Position numbers and translations under genes: made by a program. From the NCBI RefSeq assembly GCF_002929845.1, contig NZ_PJJS01000046.1, forward strand, positions 1 to 64,000: DNA of 64,000 nt, given 5' to 3'. Every line of letters starts with the position of its first letter. The first letter of the stretch is position 1. Source of the DNA: Cryobacterium sp. M96. Its GTDB lineage: Bacteria > Actinomycetota > Actinomycetes > Actinomycetales > Microbacteriaceae. The notes beneath the pieces are model-generated. The model was not told the origin of the DNA and ran no database searches. It worked only from the letters and a program-made list of their open reading frames with translations. Positions 1 through 8,224 of the stretch are shown here, piece after piece.

Positions 1-106
1 CGTCTTCGTCGACGGCCGCATCGCCGAACAGGGCGGCCCCGAACTCGCCGACCGCCTCGAAGACGAGGGCTACGATCGCTTCCAGAGCGCCGACGTCGCC
101 CGATGA
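1..106 (+). CDS. sufC: SufC, Fe-S cluster assembly ATPase (C-terminal end only)
   Basis: The first 34 codons in frame read VFVDGRIAEQGGPELADRL and on to a TGA at 104-106. This matches the well-known C-terminus of SufC, the ABC-type ATPase of the SufBCD Fe-S scaffold complex. The rest of the gene lies upstream of the window. Its stop overlaps the start of the next gene (ATGA at 103-106), so the two are translationally coupled, as is usual in actinobacterial suf operons. Confidence 0.8.
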   Translation, partial: VFVDGRIAEQGGPELADRLEDEGYDRFQSADVAR

Positions 107-462
107 GCCTCGGGACAACCGCACTGCAGTCGGCGGAATCGATCCTGGGCGCGGCGCGGTTCGATGCCGTCCAGGAGGCCCTCAAGGATGTGATCGACCC
201 GGAACTCGGCATCAACATCGTCGACCTCGGCCTGATCTACGATCTGGGCTGGGACGATGAAAACGATGCCCTGATCATTCACATGACCCTGACCTCGGCC
301 GGCTGCCCGTTGACCGAGGTGCTCGAGCAGGAGATCGGCGTCAACCTGGACGGCATCGTCGACCAGTTCCGCATCAACTGGGTCTGGATGCCGCCGTGGG
401 GCATCGACAAGATCACCGACGACGGCCGGGAGATGATGAGCGCTCTTGGATTCAACATCTAG
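103..462 (+). CDS. SufT-like Fe-S assembly factor (MIP18/DUF59 family)
   Basis: A 119-residue protein of the DUF59 (MIP18/PaaD-like) family, which helps deliver or mature Fe-S clusters. Visible family hallmarks are DPELGINIVDLGLIYDL near residues 31-47 and the conserved cysteine segment TSAGCPLTEVLEQEI near residue 70; a WMPPW motif follows. It starts inside the sufC stop codon, which makes it the last suf gene. The length is typical. The family call is secure; the exact client protein is unknown. Confidence 0.88.
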   Translation: MSLGTTALQSAESILGAARFDAVQEALKDVIDPELGINIVDLGLIYDLGWDDENDALIIHMTLTSAGCPLTEVLEQEIGVNLDGIVDQFRINWVWMPPWGIDKITDDGREMMSALGFNI

Positions 463-507
463 CCAGCCCGTTGCCCCGATTCGGCTGAGTCTGACCGGGG
501 CGTGCCG

Positions 508-831
508 ATGACCTATGTGATCGCCCTGCCCTGCGTCGACGTGAAGGACCGTGCCTGCGTCGACGAGTGCCCGGTCGACTGCATCTACGAGGGTGAGCGC
601 TCGCTCTACATCCACCCCGACGAATGCATCGACTGCGGCGCCTGCGAGCCGGTCTGCCCGGTCGAGGCCATCTACTACGAGGACGACGTGCCCGAGAAGT
701 GGGCCGAGTACTACAAGGCCAATGTCGAGTTCTTCGACGACATCGGCTCGCCCGGCGGGGCGGCGAAATCCGGCGTGTTCCAGAAGGACCACCCGATCAT
801 CGCCGCCCTGCCCCCGCAGGTGCGGCCCTGA
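508..831 (+). CDS. fdxA: 7Fe ferredoxin FdxA
   Basis: A 107-residue ferredoxin with one 3Fe-4S and one 4Fe-4S site. The N-terminal cysteines are C9, C17, C21 and C25 (CVDECPVDC), followed by [12 protein letters not shown] at residues 41-52. This is the seven-iron layout used as a general electron donor in actinobacteria. The ATG at 508 gives the conserved [11 protein letters not shown] start; an in-frame GTG at 502 would add only two residues. It lies 45 bp after the Suf genes, so it may be co-transcribed with them. Confidence 0.93.
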   Translation: MTYVIALPCVDVKDRACVDECPVDCIYEGERSLYIHPDECIDCGACEPVCPVEAIYYEDDVPEKWAEYYKANVEFFDDIGSPGGAAKSGVFQKDHPIIAALPPQVRP

Positions 832-865
832 TCCTGCCGCGATCCTGAGCGCACCGCCGTGCCGG

Positions 866-1360
866 CTACGAGCGGATGCGGCGGTGCACCGACTGCGGCT
901 TGAGGTAGACGTGCAGACCCTCCAGGCCGAATTCGACGCCGAGACCTGAGCCATGCCGCCCCGCGAACGGGGCGGCATGGCTTGCGGCGAAGAATTTTAT
1001 CCCGATCGAGCCCGTGTCCACCCGCGAAGCCACCGCGAGGGCGGCATCCTCGTCTGCGGAGAAGACCGTTCCTCCGAGGCCGAAATCAGTGTTGTTGGCG
1101 ATCCCGATGGCCTCCTCGAGGCGGTCGTAGCGCAAAATCGACAGCACCGGCCCGAAGACTTCCTCCCGGGCGATCCGCATGCCGGGCGTCACGTCGGCGA
1201 ACACGGTCGGCGTGACGGAGAAGCCCCGGTCGAACCCGCTGGGCACGTCGCCGCCGGTCGTGGCGCGGGCACCCTCCGCCAGGCCCGACCGGATGTAACC
1301 AAGCACCGTGTCCCCCTGCGCGGCGGTCGCGCTCGGCCCGAACACGGTTGCCGGATCCAT
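866..1360 (-). pseudogene. Aldehyde dehydrogenase, 5'-truncated remnant
   Basis: The 164 codons match only the C-terminal third of an NAD(P)-dependent aldehyde dehydrogenase: FGPSATAAQGDTVLGYI, the EEVFGPVLSI motif, and the ANNTDFGLGGTVFS segment. About 310 N-terminal residues, including the NAD-binding fold and both catalytic residues (Glu and Cys), are absent. An in-frame TGA lies nine bases before the first ATG, so the frame cannot be extended. It abuts a broken IclR gene on the same strand. It cannot be an active dehydrogenase. Confidence 0.85.
951..980. repeat. Perfect 13-bp inverted repeat with 4-nt loop
   Basis: CCATGCCGCCCCG, the loop CGAA, and the exact reverse complement make a 30-nt perfect hairpin. 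It lies inside the aldehyde dehydrogenase remnant, in the AAPFAGRHG segment. There is no T-tract, so it is not a standard terminator. Confidence 0.7.
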
Positions 1361-1429
1361 CGGGTCTCAGATCGCGACGGGGTCGATCACCGGGGTGGTT
1401 TGCGGGCGCGGGCGGCGGGCTGCAGCGCC

Positions 1430-2145
1430 GAGGGGGGAGTTGCGCGATTCCGGCCTGGCTGCGCTCGGCCGTGCCGAGCAGGATCGGCAGGTTGCGTTCG
1501 AGCTGGTGGGCGCGGCTGGTCGGCAGCACGATGCCGAGCCCGCCGACGACGCGGCCGTCAGCCTGGAAGTCCGGAACCGCCAGGGAGCCGGAGCCGAGGC
1601 GAACCTCCTCCGAGGCGAGCGCGAACCCCTGCACGCGGATCTTCTCGATCTCCCGGCGGAGCTGCTCGTGGTCGGTCTTCGTGAAGGCGGTGCGGGCGAT
1701 CAGCGTGCCGCCGAGCACGGCGTCCTGCACCCAGTCCTCCTCGAATGCCAGGATGGCGCGCCCCATGGCGGTGGCGTGCATGGGCAGCCGGCAGCCGACC
1801 CGGGGGGCCTGCTGCACGCGCCGGGTGCCGTAGACGCGGTCGATGTAGAGCACGTCGGCCCCGTCGCGGATGGCCAGATGTGCGGTCTCCTGGGTGAGGC
1901 CGGAGAGGTCCTGCAGGTAGGGGGCGGGCCACGTCGCGCAGCTGCCGCCCCGCGTGCTGGCCGAGTTCCCAGAGGCGCAGGCCGATCTGGTTGCGGCCGC
2001 GGGCATCCCGCTGCACGGCGCCCCACTCTTCGAGCTCGCCGAGCAGGCGGCGCACGGTGCTCTGTGGCAGCCCGCTCTCGGCGCAGATCTCGGAGAGCGA
2101 CCGCGGTGCGGCGGGGTGCGGCACCCCCGTTCTGTTACCCCCTGA
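1430..2145 (-). pseudogene. IclR-family transcriptional regulator, frameshifted and truncated
   Basis: Two frames on the minus strand together spell an IclR regulator. The winged-helix part (SLSEICAESGLPQSTVRRL ... LRDVARP) is in one frame, and the effector domain (YLQDLSGLTQETAHLAIRDG ... LERNLPILLGTAE) is in another. The switch is at a run of five identical bases at 1920-1924; four bases would restore VARPYLQDL. The first residues of a normal IclR protein are missing and no stop closes the second frame before the aldehyde dehydrogenase remnant. Edges are approximate. A sequencing error could explain the homopolymer shift, but not the missing ends. Confidence 0.75.
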
Positions 2146-2191
2146 AGTCCCCCCACGTGCGACAGATTGCGTTTCGGATAACGTGGAGGGT

Positions 2192-3496
2192 GTGACCCAC
2201 ACCGCCCGCGACCTCGGAATCTCCGCCACCCCAGCCGCCCGGCCCGGGCTGCACGCCTGGCGGAACGCCGTGTTCGCACTCTTCTTCATTGCCGGACTCG
2301 CACTGGCCACCTGGATGTCCCGCATCCCGGCCGTGCGAGACGGCCTCGAGCTCTCGACCGCGCAGGTGGGCATTGTCATCTTCGGCCTCTCGGCCGGGTC
2401 GGTGATCGGCCTGGTGGCGGCGGTCGGGCTGCTCGCCCGCCTCGGCGCCCGGCGCGCCGTGGTGCTCGGCGTCGCGATCTCCTCGGTCGGGCTCATCACG
2501 GCCGGGGTCGGCACGAGCCTGCTGGGGTCCACCGAGCTGGTCTTCGCCGGGCTGGCCCTGGTCGGTTTCGGGATGGGCTCGGTCGACGTCATGATGAACG
2601 TCGAGGGGGCGGCGGTTGAGCGGGCGATCGGCAAGACGCTGATGCCGCTGATGCACGCCTGCTTCAGCCTCGGCACCGTGGTTGGCGCACTGGCGGGCGC
2701 GGGGGCATCCTACGTTTCGTTGCCGGTGTCCTGGCACCTGGCCGGGGTTGCGCTTCTCGTGCTCGCCACGGCCGTCGCCGGGGTGCGGTATATCCCGGTG
2801 CGAGCGGAGCTCGGCGACGAGCCGGCGACGGCGTCGGCGTCGGGCGCGGAGCCGGGCGTCGCGCCGGGAACGGCGGAGGCCGGGCCGCGCCCTGCGCCGC
2901 CGTGGCGGGAGCGCCTGCGCGTCGGCCTGTCCGCGTGGGGTGACACGAGGATCCTCCTGATCGGCACGATCGTGCTGGGCATGACCTTCGCCGAGGGCTC
3001 GGCCAACGACTGGCTGGCCCTGGCCGCCGTCGACGGGCACGGGCTGAGCAACACGGAGGGCGCCATCATCTTCGGCGTCTTCGTGACGGCGATGACCGTC
3101 GGCCGAGTGTTCGGCGGGCCGATCCTGGACCGGTTCGGGCGGGTACCGGTGCTGCGCGCCTGCGCCGCGCTGGGCATCCTGGGCCTGGTGTTGTTCATCC
3201 TCGCGCCGAACGAGGGGCTGCTCTACACCGGCACGGTGCTCTGGGGTCTCGGCGCGTCGCTCGGCTTCCCGGTGGGCATGTCGGCCGCCGCCGACGACAC
3301 GCAGAACGCCGCCGCCCGAGTGAGCGCCGTCGCCATGATCGGCTACTTCGCGTTCCTCGTGGGCCCGCCCGTGCTCGGCCTGCTCGGCGAGGCCTGGGGC
3401 ATCCTGAACGCCCTGTTCCTGATCCTGGCGCTGATGGTTCTGGCGGGCCTGGCCGCCCCCGCCGCGCGCGAGCGCACCAACGCCCCCGCCGCCTAA
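2192..3496 (+). CDS. MFS transporter
   Basis: A 434-residue major facilitator protein with about 12 hydrophobic segments, beginning after HAWRNAVFALFFIAGLALATW. A cytoplasmic linker rich in Ala and Pro sits near residues 205-240, between the two six-helix halves. GTG at 2192 is chosen because GGAGG lies just before it at 2185-2189. The substrate cannot be read from sequence; related actinobacterial proteins are simply called MFS transporters. The gene is divergent from the broken IclR regulator, which may once have controlled it. Its TAA stop overlaps the outer end of a dispersed 85-bp palindromic element. Confidence 0.85.
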   Translation: MTHTARDLGISATPAARPGLHAWRNAVFALFFIAGLALATWMSRIPAVRDGLELSTAQVGIVIFGLSAGSVIGLVAAVGLLARLGARRAVVLGVAISSVGLITAGVGTSLLGSTELVFAGLALVGFGMGSVDVMMNVEGAAVERAIGKTLMPLMHACFSLGTVVGALAGAGASYVSLPVSWHLAGVALLVLATAVAGVRYIPVRAELGDEPATASASGAEPGVAPGTAEAGPRPAPPWRERLRVGLSAWGDTRILLIGTIVLGMTFAEGSANDWLALAAVDGHGLSNTEGAIIFGVFVTAMTVGRVFGGPILDRFGRVPVLRACAALGILGLVLFILAPNEGLLYTGTVLWGLGASLGFPVGMSAAADDTQNAAARVSAVAMIGYFAFLVGPPVLGLLGEAWGILNALFLILALMVLAGLAAPAARERTNAPAA

Positions 3497-3579
3497 CGAA
3501 TTCGACGGAGATTTTGGCGCTAGCGGCCGGTTTTGGGGCTGTTTCAAGCCGAAACGGCAAAATCTCCGTCGAATTGGTT
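3495..3579. repeat. 85-bp palindromic element, copy 1
   Basis: The 22-bp ends share the core AATTCGACGGAGATTTTG with its reverse complement; only the fourth base from each outer end fails to pair. The centre is 41 bp. The stop codon of the upstream MFS gene overlaps the left end. Confidence 0.9.
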
Positions 3580-3648
3580 CGGACCCGGGGCGCGGGAGGT
3601 TCGTCGAGGGTGGGCGAACGTATGCCGCGGCGCGGTTAGGCTCGAACC

Positions 3649-4344
3649 GTGCGCCTTGTGATTGCGAAATGTTCCGTCGACTACGCCGGGAGACTGAGCG
3701 CGCATCTGCCGCTGGCCACCCGCCTGCTCATGATCAAGTCGGACGGCAGCGTGCTCGTGCACTCCGACGGCGGCTCGTACAAGCCGCTCAACTGGATGAG
3801 CCCGCCGTGCAGCCTGGCGCTGTCCTGGCCCGATGACGACCAGACGGAGGCCGGCGTCACGGCCGTCTGGACGGTCACCCACGCCAAGACCGCCGATCAG
3901 CTCATCGTCAGCATCTACGAGGTGCTGCACGACTCCGCCCACGAGCTCGGCATCGACCCCGGGCTGATCAAGGACGGCGTCGAGGCCCACCTGCAGAAGC
4001 TGCTGGCCGAGCACATCCACCTGCTCGGCGACGGCCATATCCTGGTGCGCCGGGAGTACATGACGGCGATCGGCCCGGTCGACATCCTGGCGCGCGACTC
4101 CACGGGCGGATCCGTCGCCGTGGAGCTGAAGCGGCGCGGCGACATCGACGGGGTCGAACAGCTCACGCGCTACCTCGAACTCATGAACCGCGACCCGCAT
4201 CTTGCGCCGGTGATCGGGGTTTTCGCCGCACAGATCATCAAGCCGCAGGCGCGCACCCTGGCCGAGGACCGGGGCATCCGTTGCCTCGTTCTCGACTACG
4301 ACGCCATGCGCGGACTCGACGACACACAATCGAAACTCTTTTAG
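3649..4344 (+). CDS. nucS: Mismatch-specific endonuclease NucS (EndoMS)
   Basis: A 231-residue protein matching NucS, which makes double-strand cuts at mismatches and replaces MutS/MutL repair in actinobacteria. The N-terminal domain ([20 protein letters not shown]) is followed by the RecB-like nuclease core: GPVDILARD supplies the catalytic Asp and VAVELKRRG the Glu-x-Lys. The C-terminus ends QSKLF, a plausible beta-clamp binding peptide as known for this family. GTG at 3649 gives the conserved start. Length is standard. Confidence 0.93.
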   Translation: MRLVIAKCSVDYAGRLSAHLPLATRLLMIKSDGSVLVHSDGGSYKPLNWMSPPCSLALSWPDDDQTEAGVTAVWTVTHAKTADQLIVSIYEVLHDSAHELGIDPGLIKDGVEAHLQKLLAEHIHLLGDGHILVRREYMTAIGPVDILARDSTGGSVAVELKRRGDIDGVEQLTRYLELMNRDPHLAPVIGVFAAQIIKPQARTLAEDRGIRCLVLDYDAMRGLDDTQSKLF

Positions 4345-4431
4345 GGGCTGGCGGCCCGCGCGAAAGCGTATTACTCCTATTTTTCTTTAAATTCATGCGA
4401 TGGATCGACTCCCGACCCCTAGTATTAGCCT

Positions 4432-5100
4432 GTGATTTCGACATTGACCCGCACGTGGAGTGCCATCATATTTGACCTTGACGGAACGATCACCGATTCC
4501 GCCCCGGCCATCACCAATGCCCTCGCCCGCACCTTCGCCGTGCTGGGCCGCCCGGTTCCCGCCGACGCGGAACTACTGGCCTACGTGGGGCCGCCTCTGC
4601 TGGCCGCTTTCCGCGAGTACGCGGGAATGACACCGGAGGAGGCCGCCGAGGCTGTCGCCGTCTACCGCGCCGACGACCAGGGCAAGCACCTGCTGGACAC
4701 CGCCATCTTCCCGGGCGTCGCCGGGCTCCTCGAGCGCATCCACGCGGCGAAGATTCCGATGGCCGTGGCCACCAGCAAAACCCAGCACAATGCGATCGCG
4801 GTGCTCGAGCACTTCGACCTGGCACAGTACTTCACCGCCATCGTGGGCTCCACCGACACCGAGACGCGCAGTTCCAAGGCCGACGTCGTGGCGGAGGCCC
4901 TCGAGCGCCTCGCCGCCGCCGGTGCCGACCTCAGCCAGCCCGTCATGGTCGGTGACCGCCGCTACGACGCGGAAGGTGCGGCCGCCCACGGCGTGCCGGC
5001 CATCCTCGTGGAGTGGGGCTATGGCTCCCCGTCCGAGGCCGCCGAGGCGACCGCGACCGTCTACTCCGCTGACACGCTCGGCAAGATGCTACTCGGCTGA
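4432..5100 (+). CDS. HAD-superfamily phosphatase (phosphoglycolate phosphatase-like)
   Basis: A 222-residue HAD hydrolase. Motif I is FDLDGTITDS (residues about 14-23), a helical cap follows, motif II is ATSKT, and motif IV is VGDRRYDAEGA near residue 170. The closest named relatives are Gph-type phosphoglycolate phosphatases, but substrate prediction in this family is unreliable. Start is GTG at 4432. It is followed by a strong hairpin terminator. Confidence 0.85.
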   Translation: MISTLTRTWSAIIFDLDGTITDSAPAITNALARTFAVLGRPVPADAELLAYVGPPLLAAFREYAGMTPEEAAEAVAVYRADDQGKHLLDTAIFPGVAGLLERIHAAKIPMAVATSKTQHNAIAVLEHFDLAQYFTAIVGSTDTETRSSKADVVAEALERLAAAGADLSQPVMVGDRRYDAEGAAAHGVPAILVEWGYGSPSEAAEATATVYSADTLGKMLLG

Positions 5101-5126
5101 CACCCCCCCCTCCCTGCCCCCACGAG

Positions 5127-5161
5127 AAAGCACCCTCGTCTCGAAACGAGGGTGCTTTTTC
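5127..5161 (+). terminator. Rho-independent terminator after HAD gene
   Basis: A perfect 13-bp stem, AAAGCACCCTCGT paired with ACGAGGGTGCTTT, with a six-base loop and a T-run ending at 5161. It lies between convergent genes and, because of the A-run on the other side, may act in both directions. Confidence 0.92.
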
Positions 5162-5210
5162 CGTATCCACGCGGACTCCCGCGCCAACTCCGGCGCGGAC
5201 TCCGGGGTGG

Positions 5211-5834
5211 CTAGATGATGGCGGCGCGCAGGGCGGCCGCCGCGGCGGCCGGGTCCTCCGCGCCGTAGATGGCGCCGCCGGCGACGGCGACCCGGGCCCC
5301 GGCACGCTGCACGGAGGCAATGGTGGCGACGCTCACACCGCCGGCCAGGGAGAACGGAACCCGGGCGGTCTCACCCTGGTTGAGCAAAGTCGAGAGCGAG
5401 AAGCCGGGCTCCGCCTGCTCGTCAAGGCCGGCGTGCATCTCGACGAAGACGGCGCCGAGCTTTGTCACTTCGCGGGCCCGCGTCACCTTGTCGGCGACGC
5501 CGATCAGGTCGACGACGACGCCTTTGCCATGCTTCGTGGCTGCGGCGACGGCCCCGACGATGGTACTGTCCCCGGCCGTGCCGAGCACGGTCACCAGGTC
5601 GGCGCCGGCGGTGAACGCCAGGTCGGCCTCGAGCTCACCGGCATCCATCGTTTTGAGGTCGGCGAAGACCGTCTTGTCGGGGTGAGCGGCCTTGATGGCG
5701 GTCACGGCACGCAGGCCCTCCGCCTTGATCAGCGGGGTGCCGAGCTCGATGATGTCCACGTAGGGTGCAACTTTCGCGGCCAGCTCGAGGGCCGCATCCG
5801 TGGTGAGTACGTCCATGGCGACTTGAAGCTTCAT
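5211..5834 (-). CDS. hxlA: 3-hexulose-6-phosphate synthase (RuMP pathway)
   Basis: A 207-residue TIM-barrel enzyme that condenses formaldehyde with ribulose 5-phosphate to give hexulose 6-phosphate. Family marks are MKLQVAMDVL with catalytic Asp8, DIIELGTPLIKAEG, the DxKxxD motif in FADLKTMDAG, and the phosphate-binding end FSLAGGVS ... AVAGGAIYGA. It lies 66 bp downstream of hxlB on the same strand. With hxlB it fixes or detoxifies formaldehyde; alternatively it can supply ribulose 5-phosphate when run backward. Confidence 0.93.
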   Translation of the reverse strand: MKLQVAMDVLTTDAALELAAKVAPYVDIIELGTPLIKAEGLRAVTAIKAAHPDKTVFADLKTMDAGELEADLAFTAGADLVTVLGTAGDSTIVGAVAAATKHGKGVVVDLIGVADKVTRAREVTKLGAVFVEMHAGLDEQAEPGFSLSTLLNQGETARVPFSLAGGVSVATIASVQRAGARVAVAGGAIYGAEDPAAAAAALRAAII

Positions 5835-5900
5835 GATGGTCTTCTTTCCGGTTCTGGTGACGTCTGGTGAGGTCTGATAGGTCTGAGTGAGTGAAAAGCG

Positions 5901-6557
5901 TTATTCGAGGTTGGCGTGCCGCGGCCACAGATCGTCGGCCGTGGCCCCGGATGCCTTCCACAGGCTGTGGAAGATCGCGTCGCCGAGCACGACGACGGTC
6001 TGTTCAAAGAGCGCGCCCGAGTACTGCAGTGACCGGAGTTCGTCGTGGTCCTGCTTCTGGGCGGCCGGCACGACCACGGTCACCGCGGCCAGCGCGGCGA
6101 GCGGGGAGTCCGGAGCGGTGGTGATCGCGATTACCCGGGCACCGGATGCCGCGGCGGTCTCGGCCGCGCGCACGACGGCGGCCGTCGCGCCGGACCCGCT
6201 CGCTACCAGCAGCACGTCGCCGGCCGCGATCGCCGGGGTGGTGACCTCGCCGACCACGTGCACGTCGAGCCCGAGGTGCATCAGCCGCATCGCGGTCATG
6301 CGCAGGGCCAGGCCGGACCGGCCCGCGCCGAGCACAAACACGCGCCGGGCTCCCCGCAGGGCGGCCGCAGCCTGGTCGAGGGTCGGGAGGCCGGCCGTGT
6401 CGTCAGTGCTGTTCGTGCTGTTCGCGCTGTTCGTGGTCGCCGTCGTCAGGAGCTGGCGCACGATTCCGGCGTTCTCGGCCGCGATGGCGGCGAGCGATTC
6501 GGTCACGGTCAGTGTCACGGGGGTGTCGGTGCAAGAGGGCATCCCCTTATGGTCCAC
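5901..6557 (-). CDS. hxlB: 6-phospho-3-hexuloisomerase (RuMP pathway)
   Basis: A SIS-domain isomerase that turns hexulose 6-phosphate into fructose 6-phosphate. Key stretches are RRVFVLGAGRSGLALRMTAMRL, VGEVTTPAI and LLVASGSGATAAVV. The GTG at 6557 gives 218 residues; an ATG at 6542 is an equally possible start. The N-terminal part carries a low-complexity insert (NSANSTNSTDDT) encoded by a short 9-base tandem repeat near 6408-6437, absent from the usual family layout. First gene of the hxlB-hxlA operon. Confidence 0.9.
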   Translation of the reverse strand: MDHKGMPSCTDTPVTLTVTESLAAIAAENAGIVRQLLTTATTNSANSTNSTDDTAGLPTLDQAAAALRGARRVFVLGAGRSGLALRMTAMRLMHLGLDVHVVGEVTTPAIAAGDVLLVASGSGATAAVVRAAETAAASGARVIAITTAPDSPLAALAAVTVVVPAAQKQDHDELRSLQYSGALFEQTVVVLGDAIFHSLWKASGATADDLWPRHANLE

Positions 6558-6590
6558 TCTTTCGGGCGGGCAGGAGGCCCACCGAACGGG

Positions 6591-6611
6591 CGGTGCACCT
6601 ACCCGAACGGA
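6591..6611. promoter_or_regulatory. Direct repeats between hxlB and its divergent regulator
   Basis: CCGAACGG occurs at 6592-6599 and again at 6603-6610, 11 bp apart, i.e. one helical turn, in the 85-bp gap between hxlB and the LuxR-type gene. This spacing suits a protein binding one face of DNA. It is a candidate operator only. Confidence 0.4.
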
Positions 6612-6642
6612 TGGCTGAACGCACCTCCGGTAGGCTGCTGAG

Positions 6643-7479
6643 GTGAATAGTCAGCGCCCAGCCCCCTCGATCGAGCCGTTCGACTCCCGCTCGGCCGCCG
6701 CCGAGCGCGCCCGGGTCGTCGCCGACCTGACCGACACGCAGGCGACCACGCTCGAGTCCCTGCTCGCCGTGCTCCGCTCCCGGAACACGAGCGACGCCTC
6801 GGCCCGGCAAACCGCGATCGACCTGGCCGCGACGGCGATGGTGGCGCTGCGCGCCGTCTCCGACCTCGACCGGTCCCTCACCGAGGAGCCCGTTGCTCGG
6901 GCCTTCGAACGCCTGCGCGACGACCTGCGCCCGCTCGTGCGCTTCGGCGACCTCGACGTGCAGTTCATCGAGCCGCCCGTGAACGGCCGGGCCCTGCCCG
7001 GCGAGGTGGCCCACGCCGCCCGGGCCATCGTGCGCGGCGCGGTCCTGGCTCTGGTCGAGCAGGCCGGGGTGGCCCGCGTGCGCGTGCACTGGGACTGCGA
7101 CGGCAGCAACCTTTTGATCCACATCCGCGACGACGGCTCCGGCGACCTCACCCCGGACAGCCCGAGCGTCAGCCGGTTGACGAGCCGGGTGGCCGCACTG
7201 AACGGCTCGCTGCGGCTGGAGGCGACGACCGGCTGGGGGTCCGAAATGACCGTCACCCTCCCCCTCGACGTGCCGCTCGCACCGCTCACGGCCGCCGCCG
7301 CGTGGGGTCTGAGCCCGCGCGAGAAGGGCGTGCTCGAGCTGGTCGCCTCCGGCGCCCGCAACCGGGCGATCGCCGAGACGCTCTCGATCAGCGAGAACAC
7401 GGTCAAGTTCCACGTCGCCAACCTGCTGCGCAAGGTGGGTGCTTCCACCCGGGCCGAGCTGGCAGCGCTCTCCCGCTGA
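6643..7479 (+). CDS. LuxR-type regulator with kinase-like ATPase domain
   Basis: A 278-residue protein. Residues about 1-120 are helical. Residues about 125-210 resemble a histidine-kinase ATPase domain: the G1-like box IRDDGSGDL is followed by RVAALNGSLRLEATTGWGSEMTVTLPL, but the expected Asn of the N-box is not seen. The last 65 residues are a LuxR/GerE helix-turn-helix (LSPREKGVLELVASGARNR and NTVKFHVANLLRKV). A sensor-like fold directly on a DNA-binding domain suggests a one-component regulator. Its divergence from hxlBA makes those genes the likely target. GTG start. Confidence 0.75.
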   Translation: MNSQRPAPSIEPFDSRSAAAERARVVADLTDTQATTLESLLAVLRSRNTSDASARQTAIDLAATAMVALRAVSDLDRSLTEEPVARAFERLRDDLRPLVRFGDLDVQFIEPPVNGRALPGEVAHAARAIVRGAVLALVEQAGVARVRVHWDCDGSNLLIHIRDDGSGDLTPDSPSVSRLTSRVAALNGSLRLEATTGWGSEMTVTLPLDVPLAPLTAAAAWGLSPREKGVLELVASGARNRAIAETLSISENTVKFHVANLLRKVGASTRAELAALSR

Positions 7480-7555
7480 GCCGCCGCTTCCGTGCGAAAC
7501 TGGCCATCGCGCAGCATCCGTTCACACCGACGGATGCCCGCCGAGAGGACACGCC

Positions 7556-8209
7556 ATGGACGCCACCGAATGGGACACCCGCTACCGCCTCGCCCGTGAG
7601 GCACAGGCCGGCCTGGCCGGACGTCTGTGGTCGGCTCTGCCGGCACAGATCGTGCAGGACACCGTGAGCCCGTTCCCGCCGGGGCGTGCGCTGGATCTGG
7701 CCACCGGCGACGGTCGCAACGCGATCTGGCTGGCCGGCCACGGCTGGACGGTCACGGCGGTCGACTTCTCCGCCGAAGCCGTCGGCCAGGCGGAAGCGCA
7801 CGCCGCCGAGGCAGGCGTGTCGGTGGACTGGCAGGTCGGCGACGCCACGACCTGGGATCCGGCAGGCGAAAGCTTCGACCTGGTCACCGTGATGTACCTG
7901 CACCTGCCCGAGCCCGCCTTGCGCGCCGTGCTGGCCCGCGCCGCCGGGTGGCTCTCCCCCGGCGGGCACCTGGTCGCGCTCGGGCACGACCAGACCAACC
8001 TCGCGACCGGGGCTCCCGGACCAGGCGATCCGGCCATCCTCTACTCGCCCGAGCTGCTGCGTTCCTGCATCGACCCCGCAAGTCCGGGTGCCTCCCGGGT
8101 CGTGCGCTGCGAGACCATCCGCCGCGACCTCGCCACCGACCCGGAGGCCCCCGGCGACGGCGGCGCCGCCACATTCGCCCTCGACACCCTGCTCGTCGTC
8201 GAAGTCTAA
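7556..8209 (+). CDS. Class I SAM-dependent methyltransferase
   Basis: A 217-residue methyltransferase. The SAM-binding loop is ALDLATGDGRNAIWLA (motif I), then the acidic VTAVDFSAEAV (motif II) and GDATTWDP, with FDLVTVMYLHLP and the post-motif LSPGGHLVALGHD. ATG at 7556 is preceded by GAGAGGA. It resembles the TehB-like/thiopurine-type small methyltransferases, but the substrate is not evident. It sits between the LuxR regulator and an MFS gene on the same strand. Confidence 0.85.
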   Translation: MDATEWDTRYRLAREAQAGLAGRLWSALPAQIVQDTVSPFPPGRALDLATGDGRNAIWLAGHGWTVTAVDFSAEAVGQAEAHAAEAGVSVDWQVGDATTWDPAGESFDLVTVMYLHLPEPALRAVLARAAGWLSPGGHLVALGHDQTNLATGAPGPGDPAILYSPELLRSCIDPASPGASRVVRCETIRRDLATDPEAPGDGGAATFALDTLLVVEV

Positions 8210-8210
8210 T

Positions 8211-8224
8211 TACCCCCTGGGGTA
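8211..8224. promoter_or_regulatory. CsoR/RcnR-family-like operator
   Basis: TACCCCCTGGGGTA is an inverted repeat of TACCCC and GGGGTA around two central bases, flanked by A/T. This is the G-tract layout bound by CsoR-family repressors, which sense Cu(I), persulfide or formaldehyde depending on subtype. It lies 37 bp before the following MFS start and abuts TATGCT, a possible -10 box. No csoR-like gene is in the window. Confidence 0.6.

Noticed and set aside
5955-5975. Near-perfect palindrome around CTTCCACAGGCTGTGGAAG in hxlB
   Set aside because: It lies in the well-conserved coding part of hxlB near the C-terminus; likely chance.
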